64,000 nt of DNA, taken from Paulinella micropora. Its lineage: Eukaryota > Cercozoa > Imbricatea > Euglyphida. The position numbers and the translations under genes were made by a program. Positions 55,545-63,911 of this stretch are shown piece after piece (position 1 is the stretch's first letter; each line of letters starts with the position of its first letter). The stretch lies in assembly GCA_009731375.1 (NCBI GenBank), contig BJOX01000119.1, positions 535,046-599,045 of the forward strand, written 5' to 3'. The notes under the pieces were generated by a model. The model saw only the letters and a list, made by a program, of their open reading frames with translations. It was not told the origin of the DNA and made no database searches.

Positions 55545-58500
55545 CTTTAAAAACGACTGCTCTGATTTCTGCTAATTGTTTGGATTGGTCTTGTAATATA
55601 TTAAGTAAAGTTTTGTTTTCTTTTTCTAAATTTTCTATTTTTTCTGACAATTGTTGGACTGATTTAATTAAAGGGGCTATAAACTCTGGATAAGCAATAG
55701 AATAACTATAATCTCCATTTTCAATCATTTTGACTTCGTCTGGATTAATTTTTAAACCTTTCTTTTTGCATTCTTCGCTTTGTTTCTCACAAGGAAATTT
55801 GACGGCTGTTTTAGATAACCCCGCAAAGTCTGGAATATTTAATTCTTGAAGTGTTTTATCCAACTCCTGTGCTATCATACCCATTCTAAGCGGTGTTTTA
55901 TTTTCAATCATACGAAAACAAACGGGGTTAATTTTGTTAATCAATTCTAATCCTGGACATTCGCCAATATCTGTTTTTAATCTTTTATCTGAAATAACAT
56001 AAACATTTAGCGGAACGAATAATTGCCCATTATCCGCCCTTAATGACATTCTACAATAAGTCGTAGGGGGATTATTAGGATTAAAGGCCTCCCATATAAA
56101 ACCATTACTTGACGTACTATACGTTCTAAATCTAATAGCGTGAGAAGTGAAATCATTATTAAGCGCGGCGGGCGCTGTCCCTCCGTTTAGTGCTTTACCC
56201 GCCCCTGACTGAGACATATAAATTCCCCAATTAGTATCCGTTGTATCCCACATATAAAGCCCATAATTACTTCCTCCGTCTACTTGATTTTGTATTGATA
56301 ACCTAGACCCCCCATCCGCTACTAACATAGCACTTGTATAAAAATTACTCTGAGCAATTAATGACCCACTTCCACGAGCATAAAAATTTAAATCTTGATT
56401 AACACTGCTTCCTGTAGCATAAATTGAATTATATCCGAAACCAACTCCCTGTGTGCCGTTGCTGTGTCTAAATTCCACACCCGACGAAGCTGGCCCAAAA
56501 CCGCCACTGACATATAAACCAACTGGTGTGCCGTGAGACCCGCTCCTCGCTTCTCCCCTTATGTCTGCTGTGCTATTGACGACCGATATACCCGCATTCG
56601 CCGTAATTAATCCGCTGGCCGTTAATGTCGTCCCTGACACTCCAGCATTAGCCGTAATTAATCCGCTCGCCGTTAATGTTGTTCCTGTTATACCAGCATT
56701 AGCTGTAATTAAACCGCTTGCTGTTATGGCTCCTGTCGCTGTTATGGCTCCGCTTGTCGTTAATGAGTATCCTGATATATTTCTTACATTCGTAATATCA
56801 TAATTAAATGTCTCATAATCAAAATATAAACTGGCTATTCGTGGTTGGCTTCTTAAATTTGTTCCACCGCTTCCAGTCTTATTTACAATAAAAATAATAT
56901 ATCTAGCGGTAGCATTTGAAACGGGGCTATATGTTTTTGTCGTTTGGCTTGCCCACGCCTGCCCCGTTTGACTATCCCATAATGTATATGTTATATTGTC
57001 GCTACTTGTTCCAACATACCATATAGACGGAGTTGTTTCAATGAAGTTCGCCGAAGAAGACCGCACATAATAAGTTTTTATTTTATAAATCGCCCCTAAA
57101 TCAATTTTTATAAATTCTCCTGTGTATGGTGTGCCTCCCCACGTGTTCGTAGTTGCTGGAGTTCTCGTATATACTCCTGTCGTGTCATTGTAATATATAG
57201 CCGTTGTCCAATAGTCGTTTTGGTCGGCATTAAAAGCATAATAAGCGGGGTTGTATTCATTAGAAGCCGAAGCAACAAAAGGAGATGGGGTTGAGTTGGT
57301 TGTCATTGTTTGCGGTGCCGTGTATAAAGTAAAAGCAGAAGCCCCATATTTAACATCGCCTGCCATCGTCCCACCTGTTAAAGCAAGAAAAGATAAAGCC
57401 CCCGTAGAATTTACCCAGTTCGTGCCGTTGTATGTTAATAATTGTCCATTAGCGGGGGTTGTAATTAGTACATCGCTGTGTGTGTCTATGCTACCATCCG
57501 CCGACACTTTTGCTTTGTTTACATCGTGTTCTGAATATAAAGTTGATACAACCCGACCATTTAATGAGCCCGTATTGGTTATATTTTGACTATTCATATT
57601 TAAGCCACCATTCGCTATAATTGATTTAGTGGCGGTTATTGCCGTGTTGTTAATTCTAAATAATTCATTCGTCCCCCCATAATAAAATACGTGGCTATCT
57701 GATGAAGCATTCACATTATATATTAATATTCCTGAAGCAACTCCAAAGCCTAAAAAGGCTGTCGCCGAAGGTGTGCCTCCGTCCCATAAAACTAATTTAT
57801 TTGATAATGTCGTCCCGCTTCTATCAATAAAAAGGCTTTTTCCTGCCCCTATTATTATATTATCGCTTGAAGTTATACCGAGTGAGGCGGTTATAGCACT
57901 ACTAAAAGTTTTTGTCCCGCCTATGGTTTGGTTGCCTGTTATTTTCACATTTTGCCCGTCTAGTGTATCAACATAAGTTTTATTCGCCCCGTCCGTTGTT
58001 GCTGTTGGTGTTGCCAAGTTCGTTATTTTTTTGCTGTTCATATCCAAATCATTATATATTTTGACCGTTCCAACACTGCTGATGGTTAAAGCATATGAAG
58101 TCTGTATGCCATTTATACTATTTCCTGCCGTTGCTACTTTGTAATTAAAATTGAGTTGATTAGCTTCTTTACTTATTTGAAAACACGAAGTTGAGTGGCT
58201 AGATTTCCAAAAAGTAAAATCATAAAAACAGTCGAAAGAAATATAAACGGCATCGTGTAAATAGTTCAACACTTGAAATGTAGGATAATTGTCTGTGCTT
58301 ATATACGATTGAATATGTGGGCCGTTAGCATTAGATGCCGTGCCGTATAATTCTAATCCGCCTGTTATTCCTGACAACTTTGAAGTAGCACCAATTATTA
58401 GCGGTTTGCCAAATGCTGTTGTTATTTTGTCGTTTGAAGATATACCGAGTGAGGCTGTTATAGCACTACTAAAAGTTTTTGTCCCGCCTATGGTTTGGTT

Positions 58501-59955
58501 GCCTGTTATTTTCACATTTTGCCCGTCTAGTGTATCAACATAAGTTTTATTCGTCGCATCCGTCGTTAAAGTCGGTGCTAGTAAATTTATTATTTTTTGA
58601 TTTTTCGCATCAATACCCGCACTAGCATTAATTATATTACTAAATGACTTTGTCCCCGCTATGGTTTGGTCTGTTGTTAATTTAACTACCGAGGTATCCA
58701 AAACCGATACATCAACCCCATCAACATTGCCGACATTTGAAATAGCAAAACCGCCCATATTTAAGCCCGCGGTCATATTCGCCGTTCCGTCTAGTCTCAA
58801 AAATGGTGAGTTTTGGTTTCGCCATTGGCCTGTTGAATAAATTAATAATTGATTGTCTGCGGGTGTTCCTGTTATTAGCACATCGCTGTGTGTGTTAATT
58901 GAGCCGTCTGCTGACACTTTGGCATTGTTCGCATCGTGCTCTGAATACAAAGTTGAGATTGTTCTCCCATTTAGTTGATTCACATTTGTAATACTTTGGC
59001 TGCTCATATTGATTCCCGCATTTGCCGTTATGAGACCGCTGGCTGTTATTGCTTTTGTGTATAAAAGTCCCGTTGTGTCAATAGTTATCGCTACATTCTC
59101 CCACTGGACAATACTACCAACTGATTTGTTGCTATCATAAAAAATTCTTAGATAGTCCCCAGATTTAGCAATCGCAAAGTTTGAGGTCGCATAACTTGAT
59201 TTCCAGTTAAAATTATCTATATAAGCATCAAAACCCATAAATATGGAACCGTGTGATGTGTTAATTAAAGAAAAGGTAGGATAATCATCTTCTGAGGTGA
59301 CTGCTTGCAAATGAGCGCCTCCGATGTTGTCGGCATAATTGCCATATAATTCTAGTCCGCCAGTTGGTCCATTTACTCCTTTCGCCAATCTGCCTATGAT
59401 TATCGGTTTGCCTAATGAGGTTGTTATTTTATCTGTGAATGTTTTAGTTCCTGCTATTGATTGGTTCCCTGTTAGTTTGACCACAGAAGAATCAAGAACA
59501 GAAACATCAATACCATCAACTAAATTAACATTCGTTATGCTTTGACCTCCCATATTTAATCCACCCGTCATGCTTGCTGTTCCATCTAATCTAAGAAATG
59601 GCGGGTTCGTATTCCTCCATTGCCCTGTGTTATAAATAAGCAATTGATTATCGGCTGGCGTGCCTGTTATGGTTACATCACTTAAAGCATCTATTGATTT
59701 AGTTGCGATACGATTATCAAATCGTTCATCTGTATAATATAAATTTTTTCCTTCTTTAATATCGTCTGTGGTCTTGGTAGATAGTCGTGTGTCAAATCTG
59801 GAATTAGTAAAATATAAATTTACGGGGTCCGAATCTTCTGGAACTCTGTCTGTATTTAAGCCCACTATGTTTGTGTTAGTAAGGTCTAAAGTTTTTATGT
59901 CTAGACTATCAACTGCCAATTCATTAAGGCCAAGTAATGATTTATATTGCGACAT
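55534..59955 (-). CDS. Giant fibre-like protein with discoidin-like domain and S74 chaperone end
   Basis: 1,473 residues from ATG 59955 (after TTTTTCATATAAT); a longer GTG frame exists but is unlikely. The N-terminal two thirds repeat phage-fibre-like modules: GLNMGGQSITNVNLVDG, KITGNQTIGGTKTFSSAI (several copies) and ASGLITANAGI (at least four), expected to form trimeric beta-helix stalks. Residues ~900-1050 look like a galactose-binding/F5-8C-type domain (AYYAFNADQNDYW, FIKIDLGAIYKIKTYYVRSS, ARYIIFIV). The C-terminus is a peptidase S74 intramolecular chaperone: SDKRLKTDI (Ser1322, Lys1327), GMIAQELDK, then YPEFIAPLIKSVQQLSEKIE and a trimeric coiled coil. It probably self-cleaves after fibre trimerisation and serves attachment to the host. 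Confidence 0.85.
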   Translation of the reverse strand: MSQYKSLLGLNELAVDSLDIKTLDLTNTNIVGLNTDRVPEDSDPVNLYFTNSRFDTRLSTKTTDDIKEGKNLYYTDERFDNRIATKSIDALSDVTITGTPADNQLLIYNTGQWRNTNPPFLRLDGTASMTGGLNMGGQSITNVNLVDGIDVSVLDSSVVKLTGNQSIAGTKTFTDKITTSLGKPIIIGRLAKGVNGPTGGLELYGNYADNIGGAHLQAVTSEDDYPTFSLINTSHGSIFMGFDAYIDNFNWKSSYATSNFAIAKSGDYLRIFYDSNKSVGSIVQWENVAITIDTTGLLYTKAITASGLITANAGINMSSQSITNVNQLNGRTISTLYSEHDANNAKVSADGSINTHSDVLITGTPADNQLLIYSTGQWRNQNSPFLRLDGTANMTAGLNMGGFAISNVGNVDGVDVSVLDTSVVKLTTDQTIAGTKSFSNIINASAGIDAKNQKIINLLAPTLTTDATNKTYVDTLDGQNVKITGNQTIGGTKTFSSAITASLGISSNDKITTAFGKPLIIGATSKLSGITGGLELYGTASNANGPHIQSYISTDNYPTFQVLNYLHDAVYISFDCFYDFTFWKSSHSTSCFQISKEANQLNFNYKVATAGNSINGIQTSYALTISSVGTVKIYNDLDMNSKKITNLATPTATTDGANKTYVDTLDGQNVKITGNQTIGGTKTFSSAITASLGITSSDNIIIGAGKSLFIDRSGTTLSNKLVLWDGGTPSATAFLGFGVASGILIYNVNASSDSHVFYYGGTNELFRINNTAITATKSIIANGGLNMNSQNITNTGSLNGRVVSTLYSEHDVNKAKVSADGSIDTHSDVLITTPANGQLLTYNGTNWVNSTGALSFLALTGGTMAGDVKYGASAFTLYTAPQTMTTNSTPSPFVASASNEYNPAYYAFNADQNDYWTTAIYYNDTTGVYTRTPATTNTWGGTPYTGEFIKIDLGAIYKIKTYYVRSSSANFIETTPSIWYVGTSSDNITYTLWDSQTGQAWASQTTKTYSPVSNATARYIIFIVNKTGSGGTNLRSQPRIASLYFDYETFNYDITNVRNISGYSLTTSGAITATGAITASGLITANAGITGTTLTASGLITANAGVSGTTLTASGLITANAGISVVNSTADIRGEARSGSHGTPVGLYVSGGFGPASSGVEFRHSNGTQGVGFGYNSIYATGSSVNQDLNFYARGSGSLIAQSNFYTSAMLVADGGSRLSIQNQVDGGSNYGLYMWDTTDTNWGIYMSQSGAGKALNGGTAPAALNNDFTSHAIRFRTYSTSSNGFIWEAFNPNNPPTTYCRMSLRADNGQLFVPLNVYVISDKRLKTDIGECPGLELINKINPVCFRMIENKTPLRMGMIAQELDKTLQELNIPDFAGLSKTAVKFPCEKQSEECKKKGLKINPDEVKMIENGDYSYSIAYPEFIAPLIKSVQQLSEKIENLEKENKTLLNILQDQSKQLAEIRAVVFKDGE

Positions 59956-60069
59956 ATTATATGAAAAATCGCTAGCGATTTTGCTATATAACACAAACTC
60001 GTTTGTTTATATATAAAATAAATATTTAATTTTAAAAAAAATACTAAAAAATAAAAATCTTAGTATAAA

Positions 60070-60522
60070 ATGCCGAGTCCTGAAGCAAGTCGAAAGAATT
60101 GGGGTAAGGCTGTAGAAAGTATTAAGAGCAAAAAGCATCATAAGGTTGAAATGGCGAAAGAAAAATTAGAAAAGTGTAGAAAGGCTTATGTAGGTGATGA
60201 TGAAGAAATGGAGGAAAAGATAAACCGCATGGCTGAAATGGGTGTTGCTAAAGATATAATTAATGGAAAAGACCAAGATGATACACCAGAAGAAAGCAGT
60301 GAGAGTGATGAAGAATGTGATTTCACTGACATTATCGCAGAAAAGATGGCTAAGATGAAAATAAGGAGAAAGAAATTGGAAGCGAAGAAGAAAGTAAGTA
60401 AAAAGCATGTTCCTGAGCCTGAACCTGATGAGAGCGAAAGTGAAAGCGAAGAAAGCGAAGAGGAAATACCAGTAAAGAAAAGTAAGGGTAAAAAGTCAAG
60501 CAATGTAAGTGTAAAAGTGTAA
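60070..60522 (+). CDS. Highly charged acidic/basic protein (unknown)
   Basis: 150 residues, ATG 60070. Helical, with KSKKHHKVEMAKEKLEKCR, a Glu/Asp/Ser region (EESSESDEECDFTDI), a basic helix (MKIRRKKLEAKKKVSKKH) and a Ser/Glu repeat (ESESEESEEEIP) before a Lys-rich end. Mostly disordered. Read in the same direction as the integrase 78 bp downstream. No family recognised. Confidence 0.55.
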   Translation: MPSPEASRKNWGKAVESIKSKKHHKVEMAKEKLEKCRKAYVGDDEEMEEKINRMAEMGVAKDIINGKDQDDTPEESSESDEECDFTDIIAEKMAKMKIRRKKLEAKKKVSKKHVPEPEPDESESESEESEEEIPVKKSKGKKSSNVSVKV

Positions 60523-60600
60523 AATCAATCTTCTGGTGGTGCTAAGAAAGAAAAAAATAACGATATTGAAAAATGTTTCTTAAAATTCTAATAATATATC

Positions 60601-61599
60601 ATGGACAATAAGCACACAAATCAGCTACAGCAACAAGAAACTCCTGAGCAGACAGAGAGGAAAGAAAAACTTGAAGAAGTGGCCGAGATACATTTTCAAT
60701 CAAAGCCTGCTAAGATATGGAACACTATAACATCACCGGAAGCAAAACCACTAAGTCAAGTATTTATTGATTTAATGGATATGTCAAAGGTTGCAACTAA
60801 GAAAGGAAATGCTAATTATAATTTTGGATTAGTTGCTATTGATGTATATAGCCGTCGTGGTTGGATTGAACCGATTAAAAATAAAACAACCGGTTATGTC
60901 TTAGAAGGGTTAAAAAAAATATTTACTAAAAATGTACCTGAAAGAATTACATCTGATAATGGTGGTGAATTCAAAGGACAAGTCAGTGAATATTTCAGAC
61001 AAAATAATATTGAACATAGGACAGTTCAAGTAGGCGATCACAGAACAATGGGTATAATCGATAGGTTTATTAGAACAATACGAAATGAATTAAATCTAAT
61101 ATGGGAATTTAATGAAAATTTTGAGTGGGTTCCTATTATTCATGAGGTTGTTGATGCTTATAACAAAACATATCACAACACAATTAAAGCAGTTCCAATT
61201 AATGTTTACGAAGGAACAGAAAAGAACACTCAGGAAATATACAGAAATACTTTAATTAATGAATTCCCTAAAGGAACAAGAGTGAGAAAGGAACTTGAAA
61301 GAACTATTTTTTCTAAAGGCGACAAGCAATTTAGTAAAACTATATTCAAAGTTAAGGGCCGTAAAGGATTCAAAGTTATCCTATCTGAAGAGGACTTAGT
61401 CAGACCGTCAGAATTATTAAAGACTAATGTTGAAGAGCACCATGAAGAAGAAGAACCGAAGGAGCAGTTATCGGACAAAGTGAAACAAATTACGAAAGAG
61501 AAAAAAAATATTAATTTGTTAAAATCATTAGATGTAAAACCGGAAAACATACGGAGCAGTGCAAGAACAAAAAAGAAAGTTGAAAAATTAGACCTTTAA
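60601..61599 (+). CDS. Retroviral-type integrase (rve fold) with a D-D-D triad
   Basis: 332 residues, ATG 60601 after ATAATATATC. The core runs FIDLMDM (Asp57), then NYNFGLVAIDVYSRRGW, ITSDNGGEFKG (Asp119), and GDHRTMGIIDRFIRTIRNE, where the third acid is Asp154 instead of the usual Glu of DD35E (spacing 34). The C-terminal third (KGTRVRKELERTIFSKGD ... VILSEEDLVRPSELLKT) resembles the small beta-barrel after the core; no chromodomain or N-terminal HHCC finger is evident. This enzyme makes the 6-bp staggered cut that produced CCCATG. Whether Asp154 supports catalysis is unknown. Confidence 0.92.
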   Translation: MDNKHTNQLQQQETPEQTERKEKLEEVAEIHFQSKPAKIWNTITSPEAKPLSQVFIDLMDMSKVATKKGNANYNFGLVAIDVYSRRGWIEPIKNKTTGYVLEGLKKIFTKNVPERITSDNGGEFKGQVSEYFRQNNIEHRTVQVGDHRTMGIIDRFIRTIRNELNLIWEFNENFEWVPIIHEVVDAYNKTYHNTIKAVPINVYEGTEKNTQEIYRNTLINEFPKGTRVRKELERTIFSKGDKQFSKTIFKVKGRKGFKVILSEEDLVRPSELLKTNVEEHHEEEEPKEQLSDKVKQITKEKKNINLLKSLDVKPENIRSSARTKKKVEKLDL

Positions 61600-61627
61600 T
61601 AAAATATTAATTCAAAGGAAACATTCG

Positions 61628-61699
61628 GCATTACATTTTCATGTAGACCTGTATTTGATTAACATCACATTAATATTGATTTACACGAAAATGTAATGC
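61628..61699. terminator. Palindrome between convergent genes
   Basis: Arms GCATTACATTTTCATGTA (61628-61645) and TACACGAAAATGTAATGC (61682-61699) pair with one mismatch around a 36-base loop. It lies between the ends of the integrase (61599, +) and the VAEAP gene (61713, -), so it may act as a bidirectional 3' end. It could also be a tiny inverted-repeat insertion. Confidence 0.5.
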
Positions 61700-61712
61700 T
61701 TAACTTATTTAA

Positions 61713-62285
61713 TCAAGCAACCTGATTGGCTTTGTAAATAGTTCTTACTCTCCTACCGAAATGAGCGACAATTTTGGCAATGTTTGGCCACGATCTCACC
61801 ATAACAGCCATATCTGGATCACCATTACCAGAAATTAACATAATTACAAAATTTTCTATTACATCTGGTGGAGATCTGAAGCCCCAGACAGCGACAGGAA
61901 TAGAATTCTGCTTGGCTTCCGAAGACCACTTCGCCTCTCCAGCCTCCTTATTAATGACGGCATGAACATCGGCGAGTTTTATGACTACGTCTCTGCTACC
62001 CGGACGCCGGCCCCCTTTTTTTGCTCCTTTTTTGTTCGCTCCCCTAGGTCGCATCCAATCTGGTTGTTCAGCGACGGGAACTTCAGCGACGGGAGCTTCA
62101 GCGACGGGAGCTTCAGCGACGGGAGCTTCAGCGACGCTCAAGTTCTTTGCATCTTCCGTGACCTCCTAGTCAAACATACAATGAAAAATAAAAGACAAGC
62201 AACAGAAGAAAATTATTACCTTCACTTCTGGGTCAGGCTCCTCTTGCTCCTCACGGGGCTCCTCCTCAGGCTCGTCGCTGTACAT
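61713..62285 (-). CDS. Spliced two-exon gene with VAEAP repeats, right end of the element
   Basis: Exon 1 is 62220-62285 (ATG 62285; MYSDEPEEEPREEQEEPDPE), exon 2 is 61713-62165, joined in phase 0 over a 54-base intron (62166-62219) with GTAATAAT at the donor and TTTGACTAG at the acceptor. Exon 2 alone has no ATG near its start and is closed upstream by the TAG in the acceptor, so splicing explains it. Product 172 residues: an acidic N-terminus, four to five tandem A-P-V-A-E units, a basic linker (RGANKKGAKKGGRRPGSR), then a compact domain (VVIKLADVHAVINKE, IPVAVWGFRSPPDVIENFVI, SWPNIAKIVAHFGRRVRTIY). It is GC-richer than its neighbours. No family recognised. It may be captured host cargo. 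Confidence 0.65.
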
Positions 62286-62576
62286 CCTACAACAAGCAAC
62301 AAAACAGCAAGGGTTTGGTCTTTTTTCTTTTTCTCACTTTGAGAATTCTGAGAAAGTCGAAGAATGACGAAAAAAGCACGAGGAAAAACCTTTTGCTCAA
62401 TTGTGAGAATTTCTGGAATTTCTGCTGACAATTTGAAATGCCGATAAAAAGGAAAAGCAAAAATTTTTTACACCAGTCACCTAGGCGTTGTCGCTAAAAA
62501 GCCACCAAGTTGAATTTTTACTTGGACAACTTTTCGCTTTTCAGAGAAGCCTTAACCAGACCGAGTGCGAACAACG
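62286..62576. promoter_or_regulatory. Divergent intergenic region with an inverted repeat
   Basis: About 290 bp between the VAEAP gene (-) and the coiled-coil gene (+). It contains the short inverted repeat CCAAG/CTTGG around 62504-62524. No further gene is seen. Confidence 0.4.
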
Positions 62577-63059
62577 ATGAGTGATGACGACGGCAGAAGT
62601 GAGAGTGATGGAGAGTATGCCGAAAGAGAAAGCAACAATAAATGGATTGAAAAATTAATGGATAAAACATATACAGACCTAATGAGGCAGAAAGCTAGTA
62701 GTGAAATCAAAATAGATATAATACAGAGCAGAAAGGAACAAAAACGACAAGAATTATTGGAATTGGAGAAGCAAGAAAAAGCTGAACAAAATAAATTTTA
62801 TGCTATCGAGGAATTACTGAATAAGAAAAAAGAAGAAATACACCGAAAAGAACGAATTGAACAAATGAAAAGGGAGGAGAAAAGAGAAGAAGAAAAAAGG
62901 AAGAGACAACTTAAGTTATTTGAGCAGTGGCTTAGTGCCGAAAATCAACCCATGGGAGTAGAGGATGAATTGAATGCCCGTAAGATGATTAAGAATGGAA
63001 AAACACATTATGAAATAATTCAATTGTATGAACAATATAAAAGACGAAGAATTAATTGA
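62577..63059 (+). CDS. Charged coiled-coil protein (unknown), last gene before the right repeat
   Basis: 160 residues from ATG 62577 (MSDDDGRSESDGEY); a GTG four codons upstream is less likely. Acidic start, then a nearly continuous charged helix (RKEQKRQELLELEKQEKAEQ, HRKERIEQMKREEKREEEK) and a C-terminal KLFEQWLSAENQPM ... NGKTHYEIIQLYEQYKRRRIN. Long coiled coil likely. No enzyme motif. The last part has the look of a small helix-turn-helix-like end but this is weak. Confidence 0.6.
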   Translation: MSDDDGRSESDGEYAERESNNKWIEKLMDKTYTDLMRQKASSEIKIDIIQSRKEQKRQELLELEKQEKAEQNKFYAIEELLNKKKEEIHRKERIEQMKREEKREEEKRKRQLKLFEQWLSAENQPMGVEDELNARKMIKNGKTHYEIIQLYEQYKRRRIN

Positions 63060-63062
63060 AAA

Positions 63063-63077
63063 AGTGGTTTAACCACT
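63063..63077 (+). terminator. Short palindrome after the last element gene
   Basis: AGTGGTT-T-AACCACT begins four bases after the stop TGA at 63057-63059. Confidence 0.4.
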
Positions 63078-63182
63078 AACTCCTTTTGCACATAGGAGTA
63101 TAAACTAGTGTGTATTTAATTTTTATCCAAAACCAAAAAAATTGGGTGAAAGCCCTCCTAATTTTCGAAGAAATTTTATTCA

Positions 63183-63204
63183 TATCACACTTGTTTGTGT
63201 GATA
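63183..63204. terminator. Hairpin TATCACAC / GTGTGATA upstream of the right repeat
   Basis: Eight-base perfect arms around a six-base loop. May mark a transcript end. Confidence 0.4.
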
Positions 63205-63245
63205 GGTGGTTTAGAATACAGGAAAAGACTTCAAAAGGTAAATTT

Positions 63246-63399
63246 AATAATAATTATTTACAGGTAGCAGTTTTTCTTTCTTTTGTCTTTCTGTATTTGT
63301 TATAAATAGATAGACGAAATAATGAATAACTGCTCTTGGTGTGGTTTCTGTAGAGAAACTGCACTGAAAATCTGTCCTGAAGTGGCCCCCTATACTACT
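63246..63399 (-). repeat. Right terminal inverted repeat, 154 bp
   Basis: Inverted counterpart of 42015-42168. The sequence diverges abruptly inside both copies after AATAATTATTATT. Confidence 0.95.
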
Positions 63400-63405
63400 C
63401 CCATG
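63400..63405 (+). repeat. Target-site duplication CCCATG, right
   Basis: Identical to 42009-42014. Together they define the insertion point in host sequence. Confidence 0.9.
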
Positions 63406-63911
63406 AGCTCTCTCCCCTCTCTCCTAGGTCTTTTGTGTTTAAGCACAAAGACCTAGATTGTGCAAGATATTGTGCATGGAATATGCGTGATTGTGCATGA
63501 GATGAGAAGCATTATGTGCAAAATTGTGTGAGATGTGTGTGGATGTGTGTAAATGTGTATAATTTCTCATCCCTCACTCACCGCCCCAAACGAGAAGACA
63601 TCATGTAAATGGGTGGGTGGGTGGGGGTTCTTGCCTTTCGTAAAACCCAAACTAAAAGCACTTTTGTATAAAACAAAAATGCAAATCTGAGGGGGACAGG
63701 ATTGTTGTTCTAATCTTCAAATTTTCGAGCGGGAACAATAGTTCCCGCTTCTTTATTTGCGCAGAGAAACTCTGCAAGTGAACTCAATTGATTGTCACTA
63801 CCGGCCCACTCTGTCTGATATGGTTATTTGTGAAATGACGCTTTTTGCTGGAAATGATTCGGTCAAATTGGAAAAGCCGTCCTGAACAGCTCTCAGAGCA
63901 CTAAGAATCTA

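Larger units (their letters stand above)
42015..63399. mobile_element. Complete Polinton/Maverick-like virus element, 21,385 bp
   Basis: It is bounded by 154-bp terminal inverted repeats with AGTAGTATAGGGGGCC at both ends and flanked by the 6-bp direct repeat CCCATG (42009-42014 and 63400-63405). A 6-bp duplication and AG...CT ends are the Polinton hallmark. It encodes all six core functions: protein-primed DNA polymerase B, retroviral-type integrase, major capsid candidate, penton-like minor capsid, adenovirus-type protease and A32-like ATPase. It is AT-rich, with dense and mostly intronless genes, unlike the host. Compact genes and intact TIRs suggest a fairly recent insertion. Two 10-N gaps, a frameshifted small gene and two unusual active-site residues leave its activity open. 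Confidence 0.95.

Noticed and set aside
56561-59545. Plus-strand frames within the fibre gene
   Set aside because: Antisense shadows of the repeated fibre modules.
59956-59994. GTG start 13 codons upstream for the fibre protein
   Set aside because: ATG 59955 has the start-box context; the extension has no support.
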